The notes below the pieces were generated by a model. That model was not told the DNA's origin and did not search any database. It saw only the letters and a program-made list of their open reading frames with translations. The position numbers and the translations under genes are program-made. Below are positions 25,813 to 34,548 of a DNA stretch of 64,000 nt, piece by piece (within the stretch, counting starts at the first letter, position 1; each line of letters opens with the position of its first letter). Source of the stretch: Flavobacterium sp. UGB4466. GTDB lineage: Bacteria > Bacteroidota > Bacteroidia > Flavobacteriales > Flavobacteriaceae. The DNA lies in the NCBI RefSeq assembly GCF_903469665.1, contig NZ_CAGKLC010000007.1, positions 30,309 to 94,308 of the forward strand. The letters run 5' to 3'.

Positions 25813-27561
25813 ATGAAATTAATTCTAAGTTTTGTATTTTTTGTCTGTTCGGTAATCCAGACATTTTCGCAGCAGACTATGGCGACGAGATCAAAAGATC
25901 AGGAAAGCGCTTATGACATTCAGGATAGTGTGATGATTAAAACCAGAGACGGTGCTTTAATATCAGCAATCGTTGTTTGGAAAAAGGGAGATTTAACTCC
26001 CAAGCCGGTTATCTATCAGCATACCATTTATGCCAGAGAAAAAGGCAGAGATCTCAAATCTTTAAAAACAGCGGCAGATAAGGATTATATAGGAGTCATG
26101 TCGTATTCACGCGGGAAACGATTTAGTCCTGACGAAATAATGCCTTATGAAAACGAGACTAATGATACTTATGATGTTATCGACTGGATTAGTAAACAGG
26201 AGTGGTGCAACGGAAGCGTCGGGATGTATGGCGGAAGTTATAACGGGTTTACGCAATGGGCAGCGTGTAAAAAAATGCATCCTGCACTTAAAACGATAGT
26301 TCCGTATGTTGCTTCCAGACCGGGAATGGGTTTGCCTATGGAAAATAACGTTTTTATAAATCCTAATTACGAATGGACGTTTTATGTTGGAAATAACAAA
26401 TATCTGGATACGGTTGCGGGAAATGACAGACAGCGCTTCAGGAATATGCAGTTTAAGTGGTGGGAAACCGGTGTGGCTTACAAAAAAATGGATAGCATTG
26501 ACGGTAGTCCGAACCAGTCCTTTCAAAAGTGGATCAAACACCCGTCATTTGACGAATACTGGCAGAAAATGGCACCGTACGAAAAAGATTTTGCGCAGAT
26601 CAATATTCCGGTTTTAGCCATTGACGGTTACTATAATGATTCTCAAAATTCAGGGTTGTATTATTTGAGAGAATTGGAGAAATACAATCCTAAAGCTAAC
26701 ACTTATTTAATCATTGGTCCGTATGGTCATTTTGGTGCGCAAGTAGGAGGTGATGCTGTTCTGAACGGTTACAAAGTAGATGAGGTGGCTCTAATCAATA
26801 CCTATAAAATAACCTATCAATGGTTTGATTATATTTTGAAAGGCAAACCCAAACCGGCAATCTTAAAAGACAGAGTCAATTATGAGGTAATGGGGGCTAA
26901 TGAATGGAGAAGCGCTCCGTCTATTGCTAAAATGAGTAATAGTGTGTTAACGTTGTATCTTGCTAATGATCCGGTAGAGAAAGGAAAATTTTACTCGTTG
27001 AATGCCACAAAACCGGTTAAGAAAAGTTATTTGCCGCAGGAAGTTGATTTTGCAGACCGACAAACCATTAATAACGATTATTATCCCGATCCTATTATTG
27101 ATAACGAAGTAGACACGTCCAATGGTTATGTTTTTATAAGCGAACCTTTTAGTCAGCCGATAGTGGTAAATGGGGCATTTTTTGGGGAGATAAAAGCGAG
27201 TATCAATAAAAAAGATATGGATATTGGAGTTACCTTGTTTGAAGTAACGCCAGATGGGAAATATTTTGAGCTGTCTTATTTTATAGGCAGGGCAAGTTAT
27301 GCGAAGGATATTACAAAAAGAAATTTGCTTCAGCCCAATAAAATAGAAAGTATTCCTTTTTCAAATACTCGTGTGGTGAGCAAACAACTGAGTAAAGGAA
27401 GTAGATTGTTGATTACTTTGAATGTAAACAAAAACTCATTTTCGGAATTGAATTATGGAACGGGGAAGGAGGTCAGCAGCGAGACTATTAAAGATGCTAA
27501 AGTGCCTCTGAAAATCAAATGGTACAATGATAGTTTTGTAAAAATTCCGGTTTGGAAATAA
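25813..27561 (+). CDS. Secreted CocE/NonD family hydrolase
   Basis: 582 residues from the ATG at 25813, which begins a good signal peptide (ILSFVFFVCSVIQTFS); the longer frame from 25702 is a run-on. An alpha/beta-hydrolase core has the nucleophile in GMYGGSYNGF (Ser about 134), Asp in PVLAIDGYYND and His in GPYGHFG. The C-terminal part is the jelly-roll domain of X-Pro dipeptidyl-peptidase-like enzymes. The family hydrolyses ester or amide bonds (cocaine esterase, glutaryl-7-ACA acylase, alpha-amino-acid ester hydrolase); this enzyme's substrate is unknown. It lies between two LytS/LytTR systems. Confidence 0.92.
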   Translation: MKLILSFVFFVCSVIQTFSQQTMATRSKDQESAYDIQDSVMIKTRDGALISAIVVWKKGDLTPKPVIYQHTIYAREKGRDLKSLKTAADKDYIGVMSYSRGKRFSPDEIMPYENETNDTYDVIDWISKQEWCNGSVGMYGGSYNGFTQWAACKKMHPALKTIVPYVASRPGMGLPMENNVFINPNYEWTFYVGNNKYLDTVAGNDRQRFRNMQFKWWETGVAYKKMDSIDGSPNQSFQKWIKHPSFDEYWQKMAPYEKDFAQINIPVLAIDGYYNDSQNSGLYYLRELEKYNPKANTYLIIGPYGHFGAQVGGDAVLNGYKVDEVALINTYKITYQWFDYILKGKPKPAILKDRVNYEVMGANEWRSAPSIAKMSNSVLTLYLANDPVEKGKFYSLNATKPVKKSYLPQEVDFADRQTINNDYYPDPIIDNEVDTSNGYVFISEPFSQPIVVNGAFFGEIKASINKKDMDIGVTLFEVTPDGKYFELSYFIGRASYAKDITKRNLLQPNKIESIPFSNTRVVSKQLSKGSRLLITLNVNKNSFSELNYGTGKEVSSETIKDAKVPLKIKWYNDSFVKIPVWK

Positions 27562-27572
27562 AACTAAAAATT

Positions 27573-27605
27573 CCAATCTTATTCATTTTAAGATTGGTTT
27601 TTTTA
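27573..27605. terminator. Terminator between hydrolase and LytTR gene 2
   Basis: CCAATCTTA and TAAGATTGG form a 9-bp stem with a 7-base loop, followed by eight T. It is 12 bases after the hydrolase stop, and the T-run overlaps the stop of the convergent regulator. Confidence 0.8.
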
Positions 27606-28307
27606 TTTCAGTAAAGCGGTATCTAAATGATGTAACCAGTTTTCTTTATAGCTATTTCCTATTGGTATTTCGACCGTATTTATTTCAACTTCATTCTTAG
27701 AATAAGCGGTTAGTTTTTTGATCTGAATGATATAAGAGCGGTGAACACGGACAAAATTAGCATCTAATTGTTTCTCAAAAACAGAAATATTCTGCTTAAT
27801 ATGATGTGATTTTCCGTTTTCGAGATGAATGGTAATATAATCTTTTAGGCTTTCAACAAATAAGATATCATCAAATATAATTTTAATATTTCTGCTTCCG
27901 CTGGTTACAAAAATATGATTTTCAGAGTCTGATTTTGTTTCCTTTTTCAAAGGCTGTACTTGTTTGAATTTTTCTATCGAGACAAAAAAACGGTCAAAAG
28001 TTATAGGTTTTAAGAGATAATCAATGACATTAAGTTCATAACCTTCTATGGCATATTCCCGATAAGCAGTCGTGAAAATTACCTTAGGCGGATTTTTTAA
28101 TTTCTTTAAAAATTCATTGCCTTTTAAGAGTGGCATTTCTATATCCAGAAAAATTAAATCGACTGTGTTTGTTTCTAAAAAAGTATAAGCTTTAAGTGCA
28201 TTTTCGAAAGAATCGATAAGTTCGAAATTTTCAAAATTCACTAAATGAGAAGCAATTAATTCTCTTGCCAAAGGTTCGTCGTCAATGATGATGCATTTGT
28301 ATTTCAT
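27603..28307 (-). CDS. LytTR response regulator, system 2
   Basis: 234 residues. Receiver: IIDDEPLARELI, phospho-Asp in LIFLDIEMPLLKG (about 55), Thr in FTTAYREYAIEGYE and Lys in LLKPI. The LytTR domain follows (ILFVESLKDYITIHL and FVRVHRSYIIQIKKLTAY). It is downstream of the kinase at 28411 with a 103-base gap, in the opposite order to system 1. Convergent with the hydrolase gene. Confidence 0.95.
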   Translation of the reverse strand: MKYKCIIIDDEPLARELIASHLVNFENFELIDSFENALKAYTFLETNTVDLIFLDIEMPLLKGNEFLKKLKNPPKVIFTTAYREYAIEGYELNVIDYLLKPITFDRFFVSIEKFKQVQPLKKETKSDSENHIFVTSGSRNIKIIFDDILFVESLKDYITIHLENGKSHHIKQNISVFEKQLDANFVRVHRSYIIQIKKLTAYSKNEVEINTVEIPIGNSYKENWLHHLDTALLK

Positions 28308-28410
28308 TCAAAAAAAGAATATTTTTTAGAAAATCTAAGTTAAGGGTTTTGAGTCAGTTTTGGTTATAGCTCTAAAAAATCTTAGGAGTTTTCATTTTGT
28401 GATCTTAAAA

Positions 28411-29463
28411 TTAAATGTTGAGGTAAAGTTTAACGGCATAAGTAATTTCCGTTTCTTCAATTTCTAATTGATGTTTTTGGGGATATAATAAATCCAATTG
28501 TTTTCGAACATTTTCTAAGCCAATTTTAGATTTATCCGAGATTTTATTAAAATCGTTTTTAGGTTTTGTGTTGTCAATGCTAAAAATGATTTGTTGTTTG
28601 TTGCTTTCTAAATGCAAAAAAATCATTGCTTTTTCGGTTTCGTTAATTACCCCATGTTTAAAGGCGTTTTCGATAAAAGTTAATAGAATTAGAGGAGATA
28701 TCTTGTTGCTTACTTCGATGTTTTTAGTAAATGAAATAGTCAATCTGTTTTCGCTGTAGCGTAATTTTTCCAGACCAATATAATTTTCAATTAACGCAAT
28801 TTCTTTTTCGATCGATACATAATCTTCGTTGCAGCGATAGAGAACAAAATCTAAAATTTCAGATAATTTTGCAATAACTTCCGGTGCTTTATCATCTTTT
28901 TTTAGTGTTAAAGTATATAGATTATTTAATGTATTGAAAAGGAAATGTGGATTCAGTTGATTTTTTAGAATCTTCAGTTCCATTGATTTTTTCTCTTCTT
29001 CTAATTTTAAAAGCCGTTGTTGTTTACGGTTAAAACTTATAAAACCTAAAATAATAACAGGATAGGTAAGGAACGAGAATTCTCTTAGCATCAATTTAAC
29101 CGAAGTTAATCTTTCGATAACGGTCATTTTATGCCCAAGCCAATCATCAAAGAAACCTGGGAATTTTGGTTCGAGATAATAAAATTTTAAAATCATTAAA
29201 AGGGCAAAAATGAAATAGAGCCAGCCCAATGCGGAAATTGTAAAAAGTAAATATTTCTTTTTATTTAGTGTGTGGGGAATAATCCAATAAATCAGACCAT
29301 ACCCAACAGCTGCCTGTGCTCCAATTTTCCAGGAATATATAAATAGAAAAGCATAAGAATTTTCGTTGTCAGATTTATTCGAAAAATAAAAAAATAAAAA
29401 GAAAATCCAGTAGAAACAATGAAGAGCTGCTCTTTTTAAATCAATTTGTTTGATGAAATTCAT
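28411..29463 (-). CDS. LytS-type sensor histidine kinase, system 2
   Basis: 350 residues from the ATG at 29463 (MNFIKQIDLKRAALHCFYW). Four membrane helices lie in the first 155 residues. The kinase core has LKNQLNPHFLFNTLNNLYTL with the phospho-His, the N-box LLTFIENAFKHGV and the G-box KIGLENVRKQL. It is related to but clearly different from the kinase at 23662, so this is not a recent duplication. Partner of the LytTR gene at 27603. Confidence 0.92.
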   Translation of the reverse strand: MNFIKQIDLKRAALHCFYWIFFLFFYFSNKSDNENSYAFLFIYSWKIGAQAAVGYGLIYWIIPHTLNKKKYLLFTISALGWLYFIFALLMILKFYYLEPKFPGFFDDWLGHKMTVIERLTSVKLMLREFSFLTYPVIILGFISFNRKQQRLLKLEEEKKSMELKILKNQLNPHFLFNTLNNLYTLTLKKDDKAPEVIAKLSEILDFVLYRCNEDYVSIEKEIALIENYIGLEKLRYSENRLTISFTKNIEVSNKISPLILLTFIENAFKHGVINETEKAMIFLHLESNKQQIIFSIDNTKPKNDFNKISDKSKIGLENVRKQLDLLYPQKHQLEIEETEITYAVKLYLNI

Positions 29464-29761
29464 AGGATATTTTAAATAGGAGCAAGATAACAAAATATAG
29501 AAATAAGCTTTGTTTAGGACTATAAATAATAAGATTTTGCCTTCAATAATAGCAGTTCGGCATACGAATACAACAGAATTGAATTATTCATTATTTGATT
29601 GCTAAAACTACCTTTTCAGTTGCGCCTGTAATGATCAGAAGTTCTTCCAATTATATTCGCTTAAAAATAATTAGGATCAAATTTATCCTTGTATTGATTC
29701 TATTTCTGAGTGACATGCTGAAGTAAAATCGCCTTAAAATAATAAACGGACCTAAAACGAA

Positions 29762-30844
29762 ATGAAAAAAATGATTAAACACACAATTGGTATTCTGATT
29801 TTAATAAGTTCTTTAAACTTATTTTCGCAAGAAAAAAAACAAGAAATTAAATACAACGAGGCTTCCAGAGCAATCAGGCCTACTTTGTTTGCAGACTTAG
29901 GCGAAACTTGCCAAACTCCGGACGGGATGGCTCTTGATAAGAAAGGAAATTTATTTCTTTCGATTACAAATGCAATTTCATTTGAAAAGTACGGCAGTAA
30001 AATTTTAACTTTCGATAAAAATGATAAACCGATAACCTGGTTCGACAAATTACCATTGCATCCTGTTACACAAAAAGTACATCCGATGGGAATGGAGTTT
30101 GGCCCTGATGGGAATCTATATATTATGGACAATCAGTTTTTTGCTGGAAAAGAGAATTTCTCGAGATTAATTAGAATTATAGTAAAAGACGGAAAACCAA
30201 TAAATGCTGAGGTTTTGGCCGAAGGATTTAATTTTGGAGAAGCCATAAGATGGTTTAAAAACCGAATTTATATTACAGATGCTTTGTTTGAAAACAGAAG
30301 AGAAAGCGGAATTTATAGTTTTTCGTTAGAGGAATTAAATAAGAAAAAGATTGTCCTGGATTCATCAAATAAGAAAAATTATCGGATTGCAACTTTTATC
30401 TTAAAACCTGAAGTTACCAAGAGAACAATTGGGATTGATGGAATTGCTTTCGATAAAAAGGGAAATCTATATGCAGGAAATTTTGGTGATGGAGTAATTA
30501 CTAAAATAGAATTCTACAGCGATGGAAAAGTAAAATCTAAAAAAGTTGTTTTTGATTCGGATAAATTAAAATGTTGCGATGGTTTTTTTTATGATAAAAA
30601 GCGAAACTCTATTTTCATTGCCAATTATGAAAACAATAGTGTACACGAATTAAATTTAGATACAAATACTATTTCTTTAATTTGGGAAAATGATAATGCT
30701 GACGGTTCTGACGGGCAATTGGATAATCCTTGTGAGACTATTGTTTATAAAGGAAAACTGTTAGTTGTGAACTATGATACTTTTGAAGGAGAAAAAAACA
30801 AAGAAGCAGATCGTTTTCATACTATTTCCAGTTTTAAATTATAA
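29762..30844 (+). CDS. Secreted SMP-30/gluconolactonase-like beta-propeller
   Basis: 360 residues with a signal peptide (ending SLNLFSQEK). Several blade repeats of the form DKKGNLFLS, GPDGNLYIMD, FDKKGNLYAGNFGDG and DKKRNSIFIANYENN are visible, typical of SMP-30/LRE or NHL propellers. The metal-binding Glu/Asn/Asp set of true gluconolactonases cannot be confirmed by eye. A CCDG motif may reflect a disulphide or metal site. Monocistronic; the 268-base region upstream has no clear promoter box. Confidence 0.8.
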   Translation: MKKMIKHTIGILILISSLNLFSQEKKQEIKYNEASRAIRPTLFADLGETCQTPDGMALDKKGNLFLSITNAISFEKYGSKILTFDKNDKPITWFDKLPLHPVTQKVHPMGMEFGPDGNLYIMDNQFFAGKENFSRLIRIIVKDGKPINAEVLAEGFNFGEAIRWFKNRIYITDALFENRRESGIYSFSLEELNKKKIVLDSSNKKNYRIATFILKPEVTKRTIGIDGIAFDKKGNLYAGNFGDGVITKIEFYSDGKVKSKKVVFDSDKLKCCDGFFYDKKRNSIFIANYENNSVHELNLDTNTISLIWENDNADGSDGQLDNPCETIVYKGKLLVVNYDTFEGEKNKEADRFHTISSFKL

Positions 30845-30883
30845 ATCCTGTTCAGAAATAAAAAACAATAGTTTAAACAAAGC

Positions 30884-30917
30884 AAAAGCCAAATCTAAAT
30901 TTTTAGATTTGGCTTTT
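30884..30917. terminator. Bidirectional terminator
   Basis: AAAAGCCAAATCTAAA and its perfect complement TTTAGATTTGGCTTTT, with T-runs on both strands, between the convergent propeller and pruA genes. Confidence 0.9.
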
Positions 30918-30957
30918 TGGTATTGACTTTAAGACTTTTGACTTTCCAGCTTTAAGA

Positions 30958-32583
30958 CTATCCTAAGAAAGGATATCTGTAATCTTCAGGAGTTACAAAG
31001 GTTTCTTTGATGGTTCTAGGAGATGCCCAACGCAATAAGTTCAATGCAGAACCTGCTTTATCGTTAGTTCCTGAAGCTCTTGCTCCACCAAAAGGTTGCA
31101 TTCCTACAACAGCTCCTGTTGGTTTATCGTTGATGTAGAAGTTACCTGCAGCATTTTGTAATTTTACTGTAGCTACTTCAATTGCATAACGATCCTGGCT
31201 AAATACCGCTCCTGTTAAAGCGTACTCAGAAGTAGTATCTACTAATTCTAAAGTTTCTTCCCATTTAGCATCTTCGTAAACATAAATAGTGATTACAGGT
31301 CCGAATAATTCGGTTTCCATTGTAGTATATTTTGGGTTTGTAGTTACGATAACTGTTGGCTCAATAAAGTAACCAACTGATTTATCGTAGTTTCCACCAA
31401 CGATGATTTCAGCATCAGCGTCTTTTTTAGCCTGGTCGATGAAGCTCGCCAATTTATCAAAAGAACCTTCGTGGATAACCGCTGTAATAAAGTTTCCGAA
31501 ATCTTCCGGAGAACCCATTTTCATTGATTTTACATCGGCAACTAATTGTTCTTTAACTGCTGGCCATAAACTTTGTGGAATATAAGCTCTTGAAGCTGCA
31601 GAACATTTTTGTCCCTGAAATTCAAATGCACCACGGGCAATTCCTGTAGCCACTTGTTTTACGTTAGCGCTTGGGTGTGCAATGATAAAATCTTTACCAC
31701 CAGTTTCTCCAACGATTCTTGGGTAAGTTTTGTAGTGGTGAATGTTAGCACCAATTTTAGCCCAGATGTCTTTAAATACATGAGTTGATCCTGTAAAGTG
31801 AACTCCTGCAAAATCACGGCTTGCTAAAACAGTATCTGTAATCATTAAGGCATCACCAAAAACAACATTGATTACTCCATCAGGAACACCTGCTTCTTTG
31901 AAAATATCGATAATGATTTTTGCAGAGAAAACCTGACTGTCGCTTGGTTTCCAAACCACAACATTACCCATCATAGCAGCACTTGCAGGAAGATTAGCAG
32001 CGATAGCAGTAAAGTTGAAAGGAGTAATCGCGTAAACGAAACCTTCAAGAGGTCTGTATTCTAAACGGTTCCACGTAGAAGAATCTGATTTTGGCTGATC
32101 TCCGTAAATCTGAGTCATGAATTCTACATTGTAACGTAAAAAGTCGATTAGCTCACAAGCAGCATCAATTTCTGCCTGATGAATATTTTTAGACTGACCG
32201 ATCATTGTTGCTGCATTAATGCGGGCTCTGTATGGTCCTGCAATAAGCTCAGCAGCTTTTAAGAAAATAGCAGCACGTTGTTCCCATGCCATATTTGCCC
32301 ATGCTTTTCTTGATTCAAGAGCGTTGGCAATCGCTTTTTCGATATGTTGTTTTTCAGCTAAATGGTAGGTTCCTACGATATGTTTGTGATCGTGAGGAGC
32401 TGATATTGTTCTTGTATTTCCAGTTCTGATTTCTTCGCTTCCGATGTATAACGGCACGTCGATTTTAGAGTTCCATAAAGTAGTGTAAGCTGCCTGAACT
32501 GCTGCTTTTTCTGGTGAATTAGGTGCGTATCCTTTTACCGGTTCGTTTACCGCTTTTGGTACGTGAAAGAATCCTTTTAGCAT
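30958..32583 (-). CDS. pruA: 1-pyrroline-5-carboxylate dehydrogenase
   Basis: 541 residues from the ATG at 32583 (MLKGFFHVPKAVNEPVKGY). Oxidises glutamate semialdehyde to glutamate in proline breakdown. It is an aldehyde dehydrogenase with the catalytic Glu in VGETGGKDFIIAHP and Cys in FEFQGQKCSAASRAY (about 285), NAD-site residues in ITPFNFTAIAAN and the C-terminal PFGGARASGTNDKAG. It is a monofunctional enzyme, with no PutA-type proline dehydrogenase in the window. Promoter box TACTTTTG at 32657-32664. Confidence 0.96.
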   Translation of the reverse strand: MLKGFFHVPKAVNEPVKGYAPNSPEKAAVQAAYTTLWNSKIDVPLYIGSEEIRTGNTRTISAPHDHKHIVGTYHLAEKQHIEKAIANALESRKAWANMAWEQRAAIFLKAAELIAGPYRARINAATMIGQSKNIHQAEIDAACELIDFLRYNVEFMTQIYGDQPKSDSSTWNRLEYRPLEGFVYAITPFNFTAIAANLPASAAMMGNVVVWKPSDSQVFSAKIIIDIFKEAGVPDGVINVVFGDALMITDTVLASRDFAGVHFTGSTHVFKDIWAKIGANIHHYKTYPRIVGETGGKDFIIAHPSANVKQVATGIARGAFEFQGQKCSAASRAYIPQSLWPAVKEQLVADVKSMKMGSPEDFGNFITAVIHEGSFDKLASFIDQAKKDADAEIIVGGNYDKSVGYFIEPTVIVTTNPKYTTMETELFGPVITIYVYEDAKWEETLELVDTTSEYALTGAVFSQDRYAIEVATVKLQNAAGNFYINDKPTGAVVGMQPFGGARASGTNDKAGSALNLLRWASPRTIKETFVTPEDYRYPFLG

Positions 32584-32656
32584 GTTATTTAAAATTAGAT
32601 AATTAGACAATTTAAGAATTAGACGATTTGATTGTTACGAATAATCTAACGCTGCA

Positions 32657-32691
32657 CAAAAGTACAAAGGATAAATTAATAATTTGACAAA
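32657..32691 (-). promoter_or_regulatory. Promoter of pruA
   Basis: Minus strand: TTTG at 32691-32688, 23 bases, then TACTTTTG at 32664-32657, about 74 bases before the ATG. Confidence 0.55.
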
Positions 32692-32737
32692 TTTGTGATT
32701 AAGATAACGATAAAAAAGGGAGTTTTAAACCTAATTT

Positions 32738-33124
32738 TTAGTTTAAAGCAAAAGGAGCACACATTCTGAAAGTTGGAACAATTACTTTGAATGTTTTGGT
32801 AGTGGTAAAGTTGATCATATTAAAATGACCTTTCATTGCACCATAAGGAGATGACAATAAACAGCCTGAACTATAAGTGTGATTTTCGCCGGGTTTTAAA
32901 ACCGGTTTTTTCCCAATAACACCTTCACCGTCAACAATCTCAAGGTCGTTCAAAGAGTCAAAAATTTCCCAGTGACGAGAAGTTAACTGAACAGAATCTT
33001 TGCTGTGATTTTCGATTGTAACGACATAGCTAAAAGCAAAGTGAATCTTATAGTTCTTGAAGTAAGTGCCTTCAAAACTAGTCAAAACAGATATTTTTAT
33101 GCCTCTTGTTATCTGAGAAACCAT
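32738..33124 (-). CDS. apaG: ApaG domain protein
   Basis: 128 residues, the usual ApaG length. An immunoglobulin-like beta sandwich with the family sequence SRHWEIFDS, VDGEGVIGKKPVLKPGE and YSSGCLLSSPYGAMKGHF. ApaG has been linked to Co/Mg efflux phenotypes in enteric bacteria, but its molecular role is not settled. Promoter box TAGCTTTG at 33158-33165. It is downstream of the Plug gene on the same strand. Confidence 0.95.
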   Translation of the reverse strand: MVSQITRGIKISVLTSFEGTYFKNYKIHFAFSYVVTIENHSKDSVQLTSRHWEIFDSLNDLEIVDGEGVIGKKPVLKPGENHTYSSGCLLSSPYGAMKGHFNMINFTTTKTFKVIVPTFRMCAPFALN

Positions 33125-33157
33125 ACTAAAGTAGTATATATGTGTGCGTTATAGGTG

Positions 33158-33165
33158 CAAAGCTA
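33158..33165 (-). promoter_or_regulatory. Promoter -7 box of apaG
   Basis: TAGCTTTG on the minus strand, 33 bases before the ATG. It matches TAnnTTTG. Confidence 0.55.
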
Positions 33166-33203
33166 CGAAAAAAAATCTTTCTGCCTAAATCCTTAACAAT
33201 GTT

Positions 33204-34466
33204 TTAATTTATGATGTTTATCGAGCTTGCATTTCCTTTGCCAATCACTCTCTGGTATCGATCTGTACTTTCTCTGTAATACACCAGGATGGTGTATTCA
33301 TTTTCAGTCTGATAAAAGTTACCGTCTATGGCATTTTCATAATCAATCACTCCTTTTTTATCGGCAACCGTGTATTGAAAAGCGGTAAAACCCTGTTTGA
33401 TCATTACGGCTTTTTCAAATATACCTTTATCGGAATTGTAATCCATTTTGTATTCCGGAGACAGGCTGTAATTGTTGAACATCCCGCTGATGTAAATGTC
33501 CTTATTCGAGGCTCTGAAAGTTGGGGCCGACAGACTGAAATATACCCAGGCATAGTCAGCTTCGATTTCATTGTTGGAAGCATTGATATTCTTCACTACG
33601 AAATTTCCGTTTACATCCTGATTGTTCGAGTAAATCTGATTGGCTCTTGCCAGATTGGTAAACAAATAAGAGTTATAAATGTCGCCGCTGCTTCCTACCT
33701 TGGCTACATTGGTGCTAGCCGCACGTATGTCTTTGTTTTCAAAATACAAAAACTCATTACCGCCCCAAAACTGAGTTTCTTTATCGTATTTGTACACCAG
33801 CTGATTCCCAATGGTGTATTGCGGCACAATATTTTTAATAGAAGTGTTAAAGTTGCCATTCTGTAGCAGCAGCACTTTTACATTTTGCAGCGGAGTCTGA
33901 AAAACAATATCATTAGAGCTGATGTTAAAATCCAGATTTTGTTTGTGTTCTATGTTAGACAAATCCCGGCTTCTTTTTACCTGAGTCGCTACAGTACAGT
34001 GATTTTCGTATAAGATAAATTTTCTGGATAGCACAACTTCTCTGTCTTCATTTAAAATACGAAGCATATAATTGCCGGAAATACGCAGCTGACTGGTAAA
34101 CTGATTCGGGAAAGGAAGTCTGTAATGCGAATAGATTTGAAGTGTATTAAACGAATTTAAATAATCAGTAATTCGCTGATTGTCAAAACCGCTGATGTAG
34201 TCTGTTTTCGGAATATCAGACGGTTTCCAGTTGTAATCGCAGTGTATCACTTCAAAATAATAATTGGCTTCATTACCAAATAAATCGTCAAATTGAAATT
34301 GAAAGGCTTCCCCCAATTCGAAGATCGGAATCACATTACTACCGTTCTGAACAAAAGAGACGGTTTTAATATTGTAAGGCGGATTTACTTCCGTTTGTAC
34401 TTCCTGAGCAGTAGCCGAAGCAAAAATGAAAAATATAAGGAGATTTCTAAACAATTTTTTTGGCAT
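33204..34466 (-). CDS. Type IX secretion Plug protein (DUF5103)
   Basis: 420 residues from the ATG at 34466 (MPKKLFRNLLIFFIFASATAQ, a signal peptide). The longer frame from 34583 is not used: its leader is unlike a signal sequence and it would overlap the helicase. The mature part begins NPPYNIKTVSFVQNG and contains FHCDYNW-like strands (EVIHCDYNWKPSDI) and the fibronectin-like SLSAPTFRASNKDIYISGMFNNY, characteristic of DUF5103. In F. johnsoniae the Plug closes the periplasmic side of the giant SprA translocon. Other T9SS genes are not in the window. Confidence 0.88.
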   Translation of the reverse strand: MPKKLFRNLLIFFIFASATAQEVQTEVNPPYNIKTVSFVQNGSNVIPIFELGEAFQFQFDDLFGNEANYYFEVIHCDYNWKPSDIPKTDYISGFDNQRITDYLNSFNTLQIYSHYRLPFPNQFTSQLRISGNYMLRILNEDREVVLSRKFILYENHCTVATQVKRSRDLSNIEHKQNLDFNISSNDIVFQTPLQNVKVLLLQNGNFNTSIKNIVPQYTIGNQLVYKYDKETQFWGGNEFLYFENKDIRAASTNVAKVGSSGDIYNSYLFTNLARANQIYSNNQDVNGNFVVKNINASNNEIEADYAWVYFSLSAPTFRASNKDIYISGMFNNYSLSPEYKMDYNSDKGIFEKAVMIKQGFTAFQYTVADKKGVIDYENAIDGNFYQTENEYTILVYYRESTDRYQRVIGKGNASSINIIN

Positions 34467-34548
34467 CTTATTAAGTTGTAAGATTGTAAATATAACAATT
34501 TTATAGAACGTAATAGGATGCCGTTTTGCAGGTTTTGAAAACAATTGA

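Noticed and set aside
26107..26541. 144-codon minus-strand ORF inside the CocE-like hydrolase
   Set aside because: It overlaps conserved catalytic sequence of the hydrolase on the other strand and its composition is that of an antisense frame.
33375..33866. 163-codon plus-strand ORF inside the Plug gene
   Set aside because: Antisense shadow of a conserved secreted protein; no signal peptide or domain of its own.
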